Origin: Acidovorax sp. 107
GTDB taxonomy: Bacteria; Pseudomonadota; Gammaproteobacteria; Burkholderiales; Burkholderiaceae_C
Assembly: GCF_003058055.1 (NCBI RefSeq)
Contig: NZ_QBTZ01000001.1
Coordinates: forward strand, 1,366,501 to 1,430,500
Length of the DNA: 64,000 bases
Reading direction: 5' to 3'
The notes beneath the pieces were generated by a model. That model did not search any database. It saw nothing but the letters and a program-made list of their open reading frames with translations, and was not told where the DNA came from. This document shows positions 55,510-64,000 of the stretch, piece by piece. Position 1 is the stretch's first letter; each line of letters starts with the position of its first letter. Made by a program: the position numbers and the translations under genes.

Positions 55510-57540
55510 TCAGCGCTGCGCAGAAGCTGCGAAGGGCTGACGCTCCTGCCACCAGGCCAATACCTGTTCGACGGCTTGTTCAATCGTCAAATCGGAGTTG
55601 TCCAGGACCAGAGCGTCCTGCGCGGGCTTGAGAGGCGCAACGCTGCGGGAACTGTCCCGGGCGTCGCGCGCTTCCAGATCCGCACGAAGGTCTTCGATAC
55701 TAGCCGAAAAACCCTTAGAAATCAACTGCTTATAACGGCGCTCCGCGCGGCAGGCGGCGCTGGCCGTGAGATACACCTTCAAGGGGGCCTCGGGGAAGAT
55801 CACGGTGCCCATGTCGCGCCCGTCGGCCACCAGTCCCGGCAGGCGCTGGAAACTGTGTTGGAGGTCCACCAGCGCTGTGCGCACGGCCGGCAGGGCGGAC
55901 ACGCGGGACGCGTTCATGCCGGCTTCTTCGGTGCGGATGGCCTCGGTCACGTCGTCGCTGCCCAGCCACACCTTGCCGCCTTCAAAGCGCACGGGCAGGG
56001 TCTGGGCCAGGGTGGCGATACGGGCTTCGTGGTCAGCATCGATGGCGAGACCCGCCCGCAGAGCGGCCAGGGCGGTGATGCGGTACATCGCGCCTGAGTC
56101 GAGGAAGCGATAGCCCAGCCGCTGCGCCACCGCCGCGGCCACCGTGCCCTTGCCCGAGGCCGTGGGGCCGTCGATGCAGATCACCGGGATGTGGGCGGTC
56201 TCGACCTGGGCGACCGAGAACAGGGCCTCGAAGTAGTCCGGGAAGGTCTTGGCCACGCACTTGGGGTCTTCGATGCGCACCGGCAGACGCGCCGGGTTGA
56301 ACGCGGCCAGCGAGAAGCACATGGCCACGCGGTGGTCGTCGTAGGTGTGGATGCTGGCGGCCTTCCAGTCAGCGGGTTGGGCCGGGGGCGTCACCCGGAT
56401 GTAGTCCGCACCTTCCTCTACCGTGGCGCCGAGCTTGCGCAGCTCGGTGGCCATGGCGGCGATGCGGTCGGTTTCCTTCACGCGCCAGCTGGCGATGTTG
56501 GTCAGCGTGGTGATGCCTTGGGCATACAGCGCCATCACCGCCAGCGTCATGGCGGCGTCGGGGATGTGGTTGCAGTCCAGATCAATGGCCTTCAGGGGCC
56601 AGGCACCGCGTTCGATCTGCAGCCAGTTGGGGCCACCCGTGACCACAGCACCCATGGCGCGTGCGGCCTCGACAAAGCGGATGTCGCCCTGGATCGAATC
56701 CAGGCCCACGCCCTGAATCTTGATGCCTTTTTGGCTGCTAGTGCTAGAAGTAATTGCGCCAAGCGCTATGAAATAGCTAGCAGATGAGGCGTCTGCCTCC
56801 ACATGGATGCTGCCGGGCGACTGGTAGCGGCTGCCTACCGGGATGGTGAAACGCTGCCAGTTCTGGTGCTCGACCACGATGCCAAAGCGCGCCAGCAGTT
56901 GCAGCGTGATGGCGATGTAGGGTTTGGAGATCAGCTCGCCCACCACCTCGATCACAATGGCCTGCGTGCCCGCCGCCAGCGGCAGTGCCATGAGCAGGGC
57001 AGTGAGGAACTGGCTAGACACATCGCCGCGCACGCGGATGGGCTCTGCCAGCGCCAGCGGGGGTACGCCCTGGGCATGGGCGATCTTGAGCGGTGGGTAG
57101 CCGTCGTTGCCCAGGTAGTCGATCTGGCAGCCCAACTGGCGCAGGGCATCGATGAGGTCGCCAATGGGGCGCTCGTGCATGCGCGGCACGCCAGATAGCT
57201 CGAACTCGCCGCCCAGCAGCGCCAGCGCCGCCGTGAGTGGGCGCATGGCCGTGCCCGCATTGCCCAAGAACAGCTTGGCGGGAGATTGGGGCAGGCGGCC
57301 ACCCAGGCCGGTGATGTGCACGGTGCTGCCCGCTTCATCCACTGTGCACCCGATCTGGCGCAGGGCGTCCAGCATCACGCGCGTATCGTCGGACGCCAGC
57401 AGGTCGTGCACGGTGGTGGTGCCGTTGCTCAGCGCGGCCAGCAGCAGCACACGGTTGGAGATGCTCTTGGAGCCCGGCAGGTGGACTTCGCCTGCAGCGG
57501 CTTGCAAAGGGGGGAGATCGAGGAATGTGGTGCTGTACAT
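55510..57540 (-). CDS. aroA-cmk: Fused 3-phosphoshikimate 1-carboxyvinyltransferase / cytidylate kinase
   Basis: A 676-aa bifunctional protein. Residues 1 to about 440 are EPSP synthase ([10 protein letters not shown] 21-30, GNAGTAMRP 93-101, the catalytic DASSASYF region 250-257), the shikimate-pathway step before chorismate. Residues about 445-670 are CMP kinase ([12 protein letters not shown]-loop, [21 protein letters not shown]). In E. coli these are separate genes in the same order. Residues about 252-271 are encoded by a palindromic repeat and contain roughly five extra residues (TSSTSSQK) compared with E. coli AroA. The ATG at 57540 has only a weak ribosome site. Confidence 0.95.
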   Translation of the reverse strand: MYSTTFLDLPPLQAAAGEVHLPGSKSISNRVLLLAALSNGTTTVHDLLASDDTRVMLDALRQIGCTVDEAGSTVHITGLGGRLPQSPAKLFLGNAGTAMRPLTAALALLGGEFELSGVPRMHERPIGDLIDALRQLGCQIDYLGNDGYPPLKIAHAQGVPPLALAEPIRVRGDVSSQFLTALLMALPLAAGTQAIVIEVVGELISKPYIAITLQLLARFGIVVEHQNWQRFTIPVGSRYQSPGSIHVEADASSASYFIALGAITSSTSSQKGIKIQGVGLDSIQGDIRFVEAARAMGAVVTGGPNWLQIERGAWPLKAIDLDCNHIPDAAMTLAVMALYAQGITTLTNIASWRVKETDRIAAMATELRKLGATVEEGADYIRVTPPAQPADWKAASIHTYDDHRVAMCFSLAAFNPARLPVRIEDPKCVAKTFPDYFEALFSVAQVETAHIPVICIDGPTASGKGTVAAAVAQRLGYRFLDSGAMYRITALAALRAGLAIDADHEARIATLAQTLPVRFEGGKVWLGSDDVTEAIRTEEAGMNASRVSALPAVRTALVDLQHSFQRLPGLVADGRDMGTVIFPEAPLKVYLTASAACRAERRYKQLISKGFSASIEDLRADLEARDARDSSRSVAPLKPAQDALVLDNSDLTIEQAVEQVLAWWQERQPFAASAQR
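55697..55725 (-). promoter_or_regulatory. Promoter for rpsA inside the cmk coding region
   Basis: On the reverse strand TTGATT (55720-55725), 17 bp, then TAGTAT (55697-55702). The surrounding codons are unusually AT rich for this gene, as expected if promoter function constrains them. The rpsA promoters of E. coli are also in cmk. Confidence 0.6.
56728..56775 (-). repeat. Palindromic element (ATAGC family) in frame inside aroA
   Basis: Reverse-strand core ATAGC-GCTTG-GCGCA (56755-56769), then CTAGCACTAGCAGCCAAAA. It aligns gap-free over about 40 nt with the copy at 10036, matching at the core and at CTAGC, CTAG and GCCAAAA. Confidence 0.7.
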
Positions 57541-57614
57541 CAGTGTCTTTCGTCCATTGGTGCAAGCGCCCGTCATTACTGGCGCAGGCCCATCCCAGTG
57601 CACCCGTGGAACTG

Positions 57615-57675
57615 GCTTTGCCAGGTCACCGGGTGCGTCCCCCTTGGGGGAAGGCGCCGCAGGCGACTCAGGGGG
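57615..57675 (-). repeat. GC-rich dispersed repeat, copy 3 (between tyrA and aroA-cmk)
   Basis: Starts right after the tyrA stop with ACCCCCTGAGTCGCCTGCGG and continues to CCCCCAAGGGGGACGCA. A shorter version of copies 1 and 2. Confidence 0.65.
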
Positions 57676-58548
57676 TTATTTTCTCTTCGCGCCCATGCGC
57701 CAATGCGCCCGGGTTTCGCTGGCCAAAGTCAGCATGTCTTCGAGCGCCTGGGCATTGCCTTTTTCCATGGCCTGCTCGATGTTGCGCAGGGCCTGCTGGA
57801 ACAGCTTGGACTGGGCAATCAGCTCGTCACGGTTGGACAGCAGGATGTCGCGCCACACCTTGGGGTCGCTGGCGGCAATGCGGGTGAAGTCGCGGAATCC
57901 GGGGCCTGCGAGGGACAGGAAGTCGTCACCGTGCGTCTGGCCCGTGATGCTGTTCATCATTGCGAACGCCAGCAAATGGGGCAGGTGGCTGACGGCGGCA
58001 AAAGCCGCGTCGTGCGACTCGGGCGACATGCTGGTCACGCGGCAGCCCAGTGCAGTCCAGATCTTTTCAGCGTCCTGCAACTGGGCGGTGAGTGTGCGTT
58101 CGGTGGGCGTCAGGATCACCTGGCGCCCGCTGTACAGATCGGCTTCGGCATGTTCCACGCCCGACACTTCGCGCCCTGTGATGGGGTGTGCTGGCACGAA
58201 GGAGCCCACCTGGTCACGCAGCGAGCGCTGCGCTGCCTGGACCACGTCGGACTTGGTGGAGCCCACGTCCATGATGAGCATGCGGGGGGTGACCAGGTGT
58301 TTGATGGCCTTGAGGGTGGCTTCGGTGGCCGCTACCGGCACAGCCACCAGTACAACGTCGGCGCCTGCCACCGCCAGCAGAGCGGAGGGCGCCTCGACGT
58401 CGATCACGCCCAACTGGCGCGCACGGTCGGTGGTGGAGGGCGACTTGCTGTAGCCCACCACGCGTTTGACCAACCCGGCCTTCTTCATGGCAAGGGCGAA
58501 TGAGCCTCCCATGAGCCCGCAGCCGATCAGTCCCAATTGTTCGAACAT
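57676..58548 (-). CDS. tyrA: Prephenate dehydrogenase
   Basis: A 290-aa monofunctional enzyme converting prephenate to 4-hydroxyphenylpyruvate for tyrosine synthesis (arogenate use is possible in this family). NAD-binding motif GLIGCGLMGGS (6-16), SxxH-type catalytic region SHLPHLLAFA and PITGREVSGVEHA are visible. It follows pheA by 12 bp in the serC-pheA-tyrA-aroA cluster. Confidence 0.94.
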   Translation of the reverse strand: MFEQLGLIGCGLMGGSFALAMKKAGLVKRVVGYSKSPSTTDRARQLGVIDVEAPSALLAVAGADVVLVAVPVAATEATLKAIKHLVTPRMLIMDVGSTKSDVVQAAQRSLRDQVGSFVPAHPITGREVSGVEHAEADLYSGRQVILTPTERTLTAQLQDAEKIWTALGCRVTSMSPESHDAAFAAVSHLPHLLAFAMMNSITGQTHGDDFLSLAGPGFRDFTRIAASDPKVWRDILLSNRDELIAQSKLFQQALRNIEQAMEKGNAQALEDMLTLASETRAHWRMGAKRK

Positions 58549-58560
58549 GGCGACGGCTCC

Positions 58561-59658
58561 TTATGCCGAGACGGGGTAGGTCCCCAGGACCTTGTAGAAC
58601 GCGCACAGGCTGCGCAGCTCTTCAAGGGCCCGCGCGACGTGGGGCTGGGCGGGGTGGCCGTCGAGGTCGATGTAGAAGTAATACTCCCACTGGCCCGTAC
58701 GCGCGGGGCGCGATTCAAAGCGCGTCATGGACACGCCGTGCGTCTTGAGCGGCACTAGCAGGTCGTGCACTGCGCCAGGCTGGTTGGGCACCGACACCAC
58801 CAGGCTGGTGCAATCCTTGCCCGAAGGGGGTGGCGTCTGCAGTGTGTGCGGCAGGCAGATGATCGCGAAACGCGTGCGGTTGTACGCGTCGTCCTGAATG
58901 GCATGGGAGACGATGTGCAGGCCGAACTGGGTGGCTGCACGCTCGCTGGAGAGGGCCGCCCAGGCGGGGTTGGTGGTGGCCAGGCGCGCGCCTTCGGCAT
59001 TGCTCGACACCGGGCGGCGCTCGGCGTGCGGCAGGTGCTTGGACAACCAGGCCTGGCACTGGGCCAGGGCTTGCGGGTGCGCAAGCACCACCTCGATGCC
59101 GTCCAGCGAATTGCTGGTGCGCAGCAGGTTGTGGCGTACCAGCAGGCTGACTTCGCCCACCACGTGCGTGGGGGTGTGCAGGAACAGGTCGAGCGAGCGC
59201 GTGACCACGCCTTCGGTGGAGTTCTCCACGCCCACCACGCCGTATTGCGCGCTGCCCGCCGCCGTGGCGTGGAACACCTCGTCGAAATTGGCGCAGTACA
59301 TGAGGTCAGCCGCACCGCCGAAGAATTCGATGGCGGCCTGTTCGCAGAATGTGCCCTCGGGACCGAGCACGGCCACGCGCTGCGGCGATTCGAGGGCGAG
59401 GCAGGCCGACATGATCTCGCGCCAGATGGCGGCCACATGCGGGCCCTTGAGCGGGCCGGGGTTGGCGTTGGTGATTTTGTCGATGACCTGGGCCACGCGG
59501 TCGGGGCGGAAGAAGGGCGTGCCCTCACGCTTCTTGACCTCACCCACCTGCTCGGCCACCAACGCTCTCTGGTTCAGCAGCGTGAGCAGTTGCTGGTCGA
59601 TGCTGTCGATCTGCACGCGCAGGCTGGCGAGGTCGGGTGAGGCTTGCGGATTGTTCAT
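58561..59658 (-). CDS. pheA: Bifunctional chorismate mutase / prephenate dehydratase (P-protein)
   Basis: A 365-aa phenylalanine-synthesis enzyme. Residues about 8-90 are an AroQ chorismate mutase domain (LRVQIDSIDQQLLTLLNQRALVAEQVGEVK), 95-275 the dehydratase (VAVLGPEGTFCEQAA, GVVGVENSTEGVVTRSLDLF) and 285-365 an ACT domain with the ESRP motif (FESRPARTGQWEYYFYIDLDG) that binds phenylalanine for feedback inhibition. Located 65 bp after serC. Confidence 0.96.
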   Translation of the reverse strand: MNNPQASPDLASLRVQIDSIDQQLLTLLNQRALVAEQVGEVKKREGTPFFRPDRVAQVIDKITNANPGPLKGPHVAAIWREIMSACLALESPQRVAVLGPEGTFCEQAAIEFFGGAADLMYCANFDEVFHATAAGSAQYGVVGVENSTEGVVTRSLDLFLHTPTHVVGEVSLLVRHNLLRTSNSLDGIEVVLAHPQALAQCQAWLSKHLPHAERRPVSSNAEGARLATTNPAWAALSSERAATQFGLHIVSHAIQDDAYNRTRFAIICLPHTLQTPPPSGKDCTSLVVSVPNQPGAVHDLLVPLKTHGVSMTRFESRPARTGQWEYYFYIDLDGHPAQPHVARALEELRSLCAFYKVLGTYPVSA

Positions 59659-59723
59659 GGACGGTGGGGTCGCGGTGCGTGCTCTGGGAGCCGTTTTCTG
59701 TTGTTGTCGTGTCGAATGCGCGC

Positions 59724-60833
59724 TCAGGCGTGCTTTTGCTCAAATTCTCGCATGTAGTCCACGAGCGCCTGCACACCCGCCAGTGGCATGGCGTTGTAGA
59801 TGCTGGCTCGCATGCCGCCCACAGACTTGTGGCCCTTGAGTTGCAGCAGCCCGCGCTCCTTGGCCCCGGCCAGGAAGGCATCGTTACGGCTTTCGTCACG
59901 CAAGAAGAACGGGATGTTCATGCGCGAGCGGCAGTTGGCCGCCACTTTGTTCACATACAGCTGCGATTGGTCGATGGCGTTGTAGAGCAGCGTGGCCTTG
60001 GCAATGTTGCGCTGCTCCATCGCGGCCACGCCGCTCAAGCCGCCTTCCGTCTGGCGCTTGAGCCACTGGAAGGTCAGCCCGGCGATGTAGATACCCCAGG
60101 TGGGCGGCGTGTTGTACATGGACTGGTTGTCGGCCACGATTTTGTAGTCGAAGGCGCTGGGGCAGGCGGGCAGGGCGTGGCCCAGCAGGTCTTCGCGCAC
60201 GATCACCAGCGTGAGGCCAGCGGGTCCCAGGTTCTTTTGCGCGCCGCCAAAAGCCAGGCCCACGCGGCTCCAGTCCACGGGCCGCGACGCCACATGCGAC
60301 GAGAAATCGATCACCAGCGGCGCATCGCTGCCCAGCGCCTTGAGGTCGGGCAACTGGTGGAACTCGGTGCCGTTGATGGTTTCGTTGCTGCACAGGTGCA
60401 GGTAGCTCGCGCCCCGGCTGACCGTCCAGGCGGCCGGGTCGGGCACGGTGGTGAAGCCCGTGTCTTCGGTGGTGGCGACGATGTTGACTTCTGAAGCGTA
60501 CTTGCGCGCTTCCTTTTGTGACTTCTGGCTCCAACTGCCCGTCACCACAAAATCGACCACCCCTGCACGCGACAGATTGAGTGGAACGATGGCGTTCTCG
60601 GCCAGGCCTCCGCCTTGCATGAAGAGGATTTTGAAATGTGAAGGTACGGCCAGCAGCTCGCGCAGGTCGGCTTCTGCCCTCTCGTAGATGGACAGAAACT
60701 CCTTGCCGCGATGGCTCATCTCCATCACGCCCATGCCACTGCCGTGCCAGTCCAGCATCTCGGAGGCGGCTTGTTGCAGGACTGCGGAGGGGATGGCGGC
60801 GGGGCCAGCGGAGAAGTTGTAAGGGCGTGTCAT
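59724..60833 (-). CDS. serC: Phosphoserine aminotransferase
   Basis: PLP enzyme (369 aa) converting 3-phosphohydroxypyruvate to phosphoserine, also used for PLP synthesis. The start is [19 protein letters not shown]; the PLP lysine lies in [14 protein letters not shown] (about 195-200). First gene of the cluster, 96 bp after gyrA. ATG at 60833 is preferred over TTG at 60839. Confidence 0.96.
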   Translation of the reverse strand: MTRPYNFSAGPAAIPSAVLQQAASEMLDWHGSGMGVMEMSHRGKEFLSIYERAEADLRELLAVPSHFKILFMQGGGLAENAIVPLNLSRAGVVDFVVTGSWSQKSQKEARKYASEVNIVATTEDTGFTTVPDPAAWTVSRGASYLHLCSNETINGTEFHQLPDLKALGSDAPLVIDFSSHVASRPVDWSRVGLAFGGAQKNLGPAGLTLVIVREDLLGHALPACPSAFDYKIVADNQSMYNTPPTWGIYIAGLTFQWLKRQTEGGLSGVAAMEQRNIAKATLLYNAIDQSQLYVNKVAANCRSRMNIPFFLRDESRNDAFLAGAKERGLLQLKGHKSVGGMRASIYNAMPLAGVQALVDYMREFEQKHA

Positions 60834-60839
60834 GTTCAA

Positions 60840-60898
60840 GGCTAAAAATGCATCAGGCGCTTATTCAATAAGCGCCTGATGCTCCGCTTTTGATAGCG
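60840..60898 (-). repeat. Palindromic element forming the gyrA terminator
   Basis: Perfect 14-bp stem (60850-60863 with 60869-60882) around a 5-nt loop, followed on the reverse strand by ATTTTTAGCC. It is a variant of the ATAGC family (TTGATAGC at the other end). A second hairpin without a T run, CGGGGCGT/ACGCCCCG, lies at 60903-60922. Confidence 0.75.
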
Positions 60899-60928
60899 TT
60901 TTCGGGGCGTCTTCACGCCCCGCGGTGG

Positions 60929-63592
60929 TCAGGCGTCGGGGGCTTCAGGTGCGGAGGAGTCACCACTGTCAGCACCTCCTTCGCCATCGGTCTCTGCATC
61001 CGTCATATTGGCGTCGTTCTCAACAATGCGCTGCAAGCCGCTGAGCTTGGAGCCCTCGTCCAGCGCGATCAGCGTCACGCCCTGCGTGGCGCGGCCCAGC
61101 TCGCGAATCTCGCTCACGCGGGTGCGCACCAGCACACCCTTGTCGGTGATCAGCATGATCTCGTCGTCCGCGTGCACCAGCGTGGCGGCCACGACCTTGC
61201 CGTTGCGCTCGCTTTGCTGGATGGCGATCATGCCCTTCGTACCACGGCCGTGGCGGGTGTATTCGACGATGCTGGTGCGCTTGCCGTAGCCATTTTCGGT
61301 GGCGGTGAGCACGCTCTGCGTCTCGTCCTCGGCGACCAGCATGGCGATCACGCTCTGGCCGTCTTCCAGCATCATGCCGCGCACACCGCGCGCTGCACGG
61401 CCCAGGGGGCGCACGTCGTTTTCGTCGAAGCGCACGGCCTTGCCGCCGTCACTGAACAGCATCACGTCGTGCTTGCCATCGGTGAGGGCTGCGCCGATCA
61501 GGTAGTCGCCGTCATCCAGGTTGACGGCAATGATGCCGCCCTTGCGCGGATTGCTGAATTCGTCCAGCGCTGTCTTTTTGACGGTGCCCATGCTAGTGGC
61601 CATGAACACGAAGCGGTCGGCCGGGAAGCTGCGCATGTCGCCGGTGAGCGGCAGCACGACGTTGATCTTCTCGCCGTCCTGCAGCGGGAACATGTTGACG
61701 ATGGGGCGACCGCGCGAGCCGCGCGAGCCTGCGGGCACTTCCCACACCTTGAGCCAGTACAGGCGGCCGCGGTTGGAGAAGCACAGGATGTAGTCGTGCG
61801 TGTTCGCGATGAAGAGCTGGTCGATCCAGTCGTCTTCCTTGGTCGCCGTGGCCTGCTTGCCGCGGCCGCCGCGCTTCTGGGCGCGGTACTCGGACAGGGG
61901 CTGGCTCTTGATGTAGCCGGTGTGCGACAGCGTCACCACCATGTCGGTGGGCGTGATCAGGTCTTCGGTGGAAAGATCCTGCGCACTGTATTCAACGATC
62001 GAGCGGCGCGCACCCAGCTTGTGCTGGCCGAATTCCTGTTTGATGGACGTGAGTTCGTCGCCGATGATGACCGACACGCGCTCGGGCTTGGCCAGGATGT
62101 CCAGCAGGTCTTCGATGACCGCCATGACTTCCTTGTACTCGGCCACGATCTTGTCCTGCTCCAAGCCTGTGAGGCGCTGCAGGCGCATTTGCAGGATTTC
62201 CTGGGCCTGCGTTTCCGACAGGCGGTACAGGCCGTCCTGGCCCATGCCGAATTCCTTTTCGAGGCCGTCGGGGCGGTAGTCGTCGGCATTGATCACACCA
62301 CCGTCGGCGCGCGTGCGGGTGAGCATCTCGCGCACCAGCTTGCTGTCCCAGGGGCGGGCCATCAGTTCGGCCTTGGCGACGGGCGGTGTGGGTGCATTGC
62401 GAATGATGGCAATGAAGTCATCGATGTTGGCCAGGGCCACGGCCAGGCCTTCCAGCACATGGCCACGGTCGCGTGCCTTGCACAGCTCGAACACCGTGCG
62501 GCGGGTGACCACTTCGCGGCGGTGCTGCAAGAAGACGCTGATCAGGTCCTTCAGGTTGCACAGGCGGGGCTGGCCGTCGATCAGCGCCACCATGTTCATG
62601 CCGAACGTGTCCTGCAGCTGCGTCTGCTTGTACAGGTTGTTCAGCACCACCTCGGGCACTTCACCGCGCTTGAGTTCGATCACCAGGCGCATGCCCGACT
62701 TGTCGGACTCGTCCTGGATGTGGCTGATGCCTTCGATCTTCTTTTCGTGCACCAGCTCGGCCATGCGCTCCTGCAGCGTCTTCTTGTTGACCTGGTAGGG
62801 CAGCTCGTCCACGATGATCGCCTGGCGCTGACCGCGATCAATGTCCTCGAAGTGGCACTTGGCACGCATCACCACCTTGCCGCGCCCGGTGCGGTAGCCA
62901 TCCTTCACACCGTTGATGCCGTAGATGATGCCGGCCGTTGGGAAGTCGGGGGCCGGGATGATTTCCATCAGCTCGTCGATGGTCGTCTCGGGGTTGCGCA
63001 GCATGTGCAGGCAGGCATCGACCACTTCGTTGAGGTTGTGGGGCGGAATGTTGGTGGCCATACCCACCGCAATACCTGCCGATCCATTCACCAACAAATT
63101 GGGCAGCTTGCTGGGCAATACCAGCGGTTCTTTCTCGCTGCCGTCGTAATTGGGTCCGAAATCGACAGTTTCCTTGTCGATATCTCCCAGCATTTCATGC
63201 GCAATCTTGGCCAGGCGGATTTCGGTGTATCGCATAGCGGCAGCGTTATCGCCGTCCACCGATCCGAAATTGCCCTGTCCATCTACCAGCATATGGCGCA
63301 GCGAAAAATCCTGCGCCATCCGCACGATGGTGTCGTACACCGCCGAGTCACCATGCGGGTGGTATTTACCGATCACGTCGCCAACGATACGGGCCGACTT
63401 TTTATAAGGTCGATTCCAGTCGTTGTTGAGCTCATGCATCGCAAAAAGTACGCGACGGTGCACCGGCTTCAAGCCGTCGCGCGCGTCGGGCAGTGCACGG
63501 CCCACGATCACGCTCATCGCGTAATCGAGGTAACTGCGCCGCATCTCTTCTTCGAGGCTGATCGGCAGGGTTTCTTTGGCAAACTGGGTCAT
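60929..63592 (-). CDS. gyrA: DNA gyrase subunit A
   Basis: An 887-aa type II topoisomerase subunit. The catalytic tyrosine is Tyr122 (AAMRYTE). The quinolone-resistance region keeps Ser83 and Asp87 (GDSAVYDT), the susceptible residues by E. coli numbering. The GyrA box QKRGGRGK lies in the C-terminal beta-pinwheel domain; the end is acidic ([17 protein letters not shown]). The ATG at 63592 is the conserved start. Read toward serC and followed by a strong terminator. Confidence 0.98.
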   Translation of the reverse strand: MTQFAKETLPISLEEEMRRSYLDYAMSVIVGRALPDARDGLKPVHRRVLFAMHELNNDWNRPYKKSARIVGDVIGKYHPHGDSAVYDTIVRMAQDFSLRHMLVDGQGNFGSVDGDNAAAMRYTEIRLAKIAHEMLGDIDKETVDFGPNYDGSEKEPLVLPSKLPNLLVNGSAGIAVGMATNIPPHNLNEVVDACLHMLRNPETTIDELMEIIPAPDFPTAGIIYGINGVKDGYRTGRGKVVMRAKCHFEDIDRGQRQAIIVDELPYQVNKKTLQERMAELVHEKKIEGISHIQDESDKSGMRLVIELKRGEVPEVVLNNLYKQTQLQDTFGMNMVALIDGQPRLCNLKDLISVFLQHRREVVTRRTVFELCKARDRGHVLEGLAVALANIDDFIAIIRNAPTPPVAKAELMARPWDSKLVREMLTRTRADGGVINADDYRPDGLEKEFGMGQDGLYRLSETQAQEILQMRLQRLTGLEQDKIVAEYKEVMAVIEDLLDILAKPERVSVIIGDELTSIKQEFGQHKLGARRSIVEYSAQDLSTEDLITPTDMVVTLSHTGYIKSQPLSEYRAQKRGGRGKQATATKEDDWIDQLFIANTHDYILCFSNRGRLYWLKVWEVPAGSRGSRGRPIVNMFPLQDGEKINVVLPLTGDMRSFPADRFVFMATSMGTVKKTALDEFSNPRKGGIIAVNLDDGDYLIGAALTDGKHDVMLFSDGGKAVRFDENDVRPLGRAARGVRGMMLEDGQSVIAMLVAEDETQSVLTATENGYGKRTSIVEYTRHGRGTKGMIAIQQSERNGKVVAATLVHADDEIMLITDKGVLVRTRVSEIRELGRATQGVTLIALDEGSKLSGLQRIVENDANMTDAETDGEGGADSGDSSAPEAPDA

Positions 63593-63777
63593 TGGGACGG
63601 CGGGGACGGCAAAGGAGAGCCATTTTAGGCGTAAGACCGTGTAGCGACGGCGCAACATATCGAAGCAATTCAGGTTTTGTCCTACGGGCCCCGACCAGCA
63701 CGCGCAGCTTTTGCCCTGTTACGTATGGCACAATCGTTTGAACGCTTAGGGTGGTGGTCACCCCAGGCGTCCTGATT

Positions 63778-63799
63778 CGCAGCGCGGCTGCGGCTTTTT
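63778..63799 (+). other. Terminator-like hairpin in the ompA leader
   Basis: CGCAGC (63778-63783) pairs with GCTGCG (63787-63792) around GCG, followed by GCTTTTT, only 5-6 nt before the ompA ribosome site. It could attenuate transcription or act as a leader structure. Confidence 0.5.
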
Positions 63800-63815
63800 C
63801 CCCAAGAGGAGAACC

Positions 63816-64000
63816 ATGAAGAAACTGAACAAAGTGGCGATGTTGTTTGCCTCTGCAGCGCTCGCAACCGCCGCTGGCGCACAAACCGTTGACAACTGGC
63901 GCGATGCTTCTGGCCAACTGGTCTGGAAGAACGGTACCAACGAATACTGCTGGCGCGATGCCAACTGGACGCCTGCTACGGCTGCCGCTGGTTGCGATGG
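63816..64000 (+). CDS. ompA: OmpA family outer-membrane protein (partial, runs off the window)
   Basis: Only the first 61 codons are in the window. AAGAGGAG lies four nt before the ATG. A signal peptide is cleaved near AGA-QT (residue 22); the mature start contains VWKNGTNEYCWRDANWTPATAAAGCDG, a cysteine-containing N-terminal segment typical of OmpA-family porins of Acidovorax-like bacteria. The C-terminal peptidoglycan-binding domain lies outside the window, so the assignment rests on this segment and the adjacency to gyrA. Confidence 0.85.
   Translation, partial: MKKLNKVAMLFASAALATAAGAQTVDNWRDASGQLVWKNGTNEYCWRDANWTPATAAAGCD

Noticed and set aside
60890..63628. 912-codon open frame on the forward strand opposite gyrA
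   Set aside because: It is exactly antisense to gyrA, has no ribosome site and encodes a low-complexity His/Val/Ala-rich chain. Such frames are expected opposite GC-rich genes.
63593..63815. Replication origin near gyrA
   Set aside because: No DnaA-box cluster, dnaA, dnaN or gyrB is present; gyrA next to ompA and serC is the usual non-origin arrangement.

Overview
The window looks like chromosomal DNA of a high-GC betaproteobacterium of the family Comamonadaceae, most like Acidovorax or a close relative. This rests on recognised gene content, not on a database search: a fused aroA-cmk gene inside a gyrA-ompA / serC-pheA-tyrA-aroA/cmk-rpsA-ihfB-lapA-lapB block, an OmpA precursor of the type seen in this family, Bug-type binding proteins and a phasin. 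Almost all of the window is coding. I saw no phage, insertion sequence with a transposase, CRISPR array or replication origin.

Layout. 54-3696: an M20 peptidase and a Bug-type solute-binding protein divergent from a LysR regulator. 3768-8456: YbaK-type deacylase, plsY, then a reverse-strand operon yajQ / retroviral-type aspartic protease / catalytically degenerate HD-GYP protein, and murB. 8679-16117: argG, ppnP, a glycine-zipper protein, yffB, then folC-SPOR-cvpA-purF. 16264-18489: gltX followed by a tandemly duplicated Ala-Glu-Asp tRNA cluster with its own promoter and terminator. 18663-27737: a MASE3-PAS-PAS-GGDEF-EAL protein, an SDR dehydrogenase, a ferric-iron binding protein, a phasin divergent from a deacetylase/thioesterase pair, and pncB. 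27805-36835: an ion antiporter, a 2-hydroxyacid reductase, rmuC, an MFS transporter, a Slam-like TPR/beta-barrel protein paired with a secreted FecR-domain protein, a LOG protein and crcB. 36956-44259: a DctMQP TRAP transporter divergent from a MarR-like regulator and a fused 5-oxoprolinase/hydantoinase. 44331-50713: a six-gene Mrp (PhaAB-type) cation antiporter operon with overlapping genes. 51053-60833: comEA, lapB, lapA, ihfB, rpsA, aroA-cmk, tyrA, pheA, serC. 60929-64000: gyrA and the start of ompA.

The metabolic theme of the right third is aromatic amino-acid and serine synthesis (serC, pheA, tyrA, aroA) joined to nucleotide and ribosome genes (cmk, rpsA), a conserved proteobacterial arrangement. 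The transporter loci each pair uptake genes with a divergent regulator and one candidate catabolic enzyme.

The most unusual content is repetitive DNA. A small palindromic element with the core ATAGC-N5-GCGCA occurs about a dozen times, one copy lying in frame inside aroA and one forming the end of crcB. A second GC-rich repeat follows three genes inside operons and appears to supply the N-terminus of the aspartic protease. A 227-bp element with perfect 31-bp terminal inverted repeats and internal hairpins sits 14 bp upstream of the Mrp operon start codon. Regulatory sites that can be read from sequence include paired PhaR-like boxes at the phasin gene, a LiuR-like palindrome at the SDR gene and an rpsA promoter embedded in the cmk coding region.
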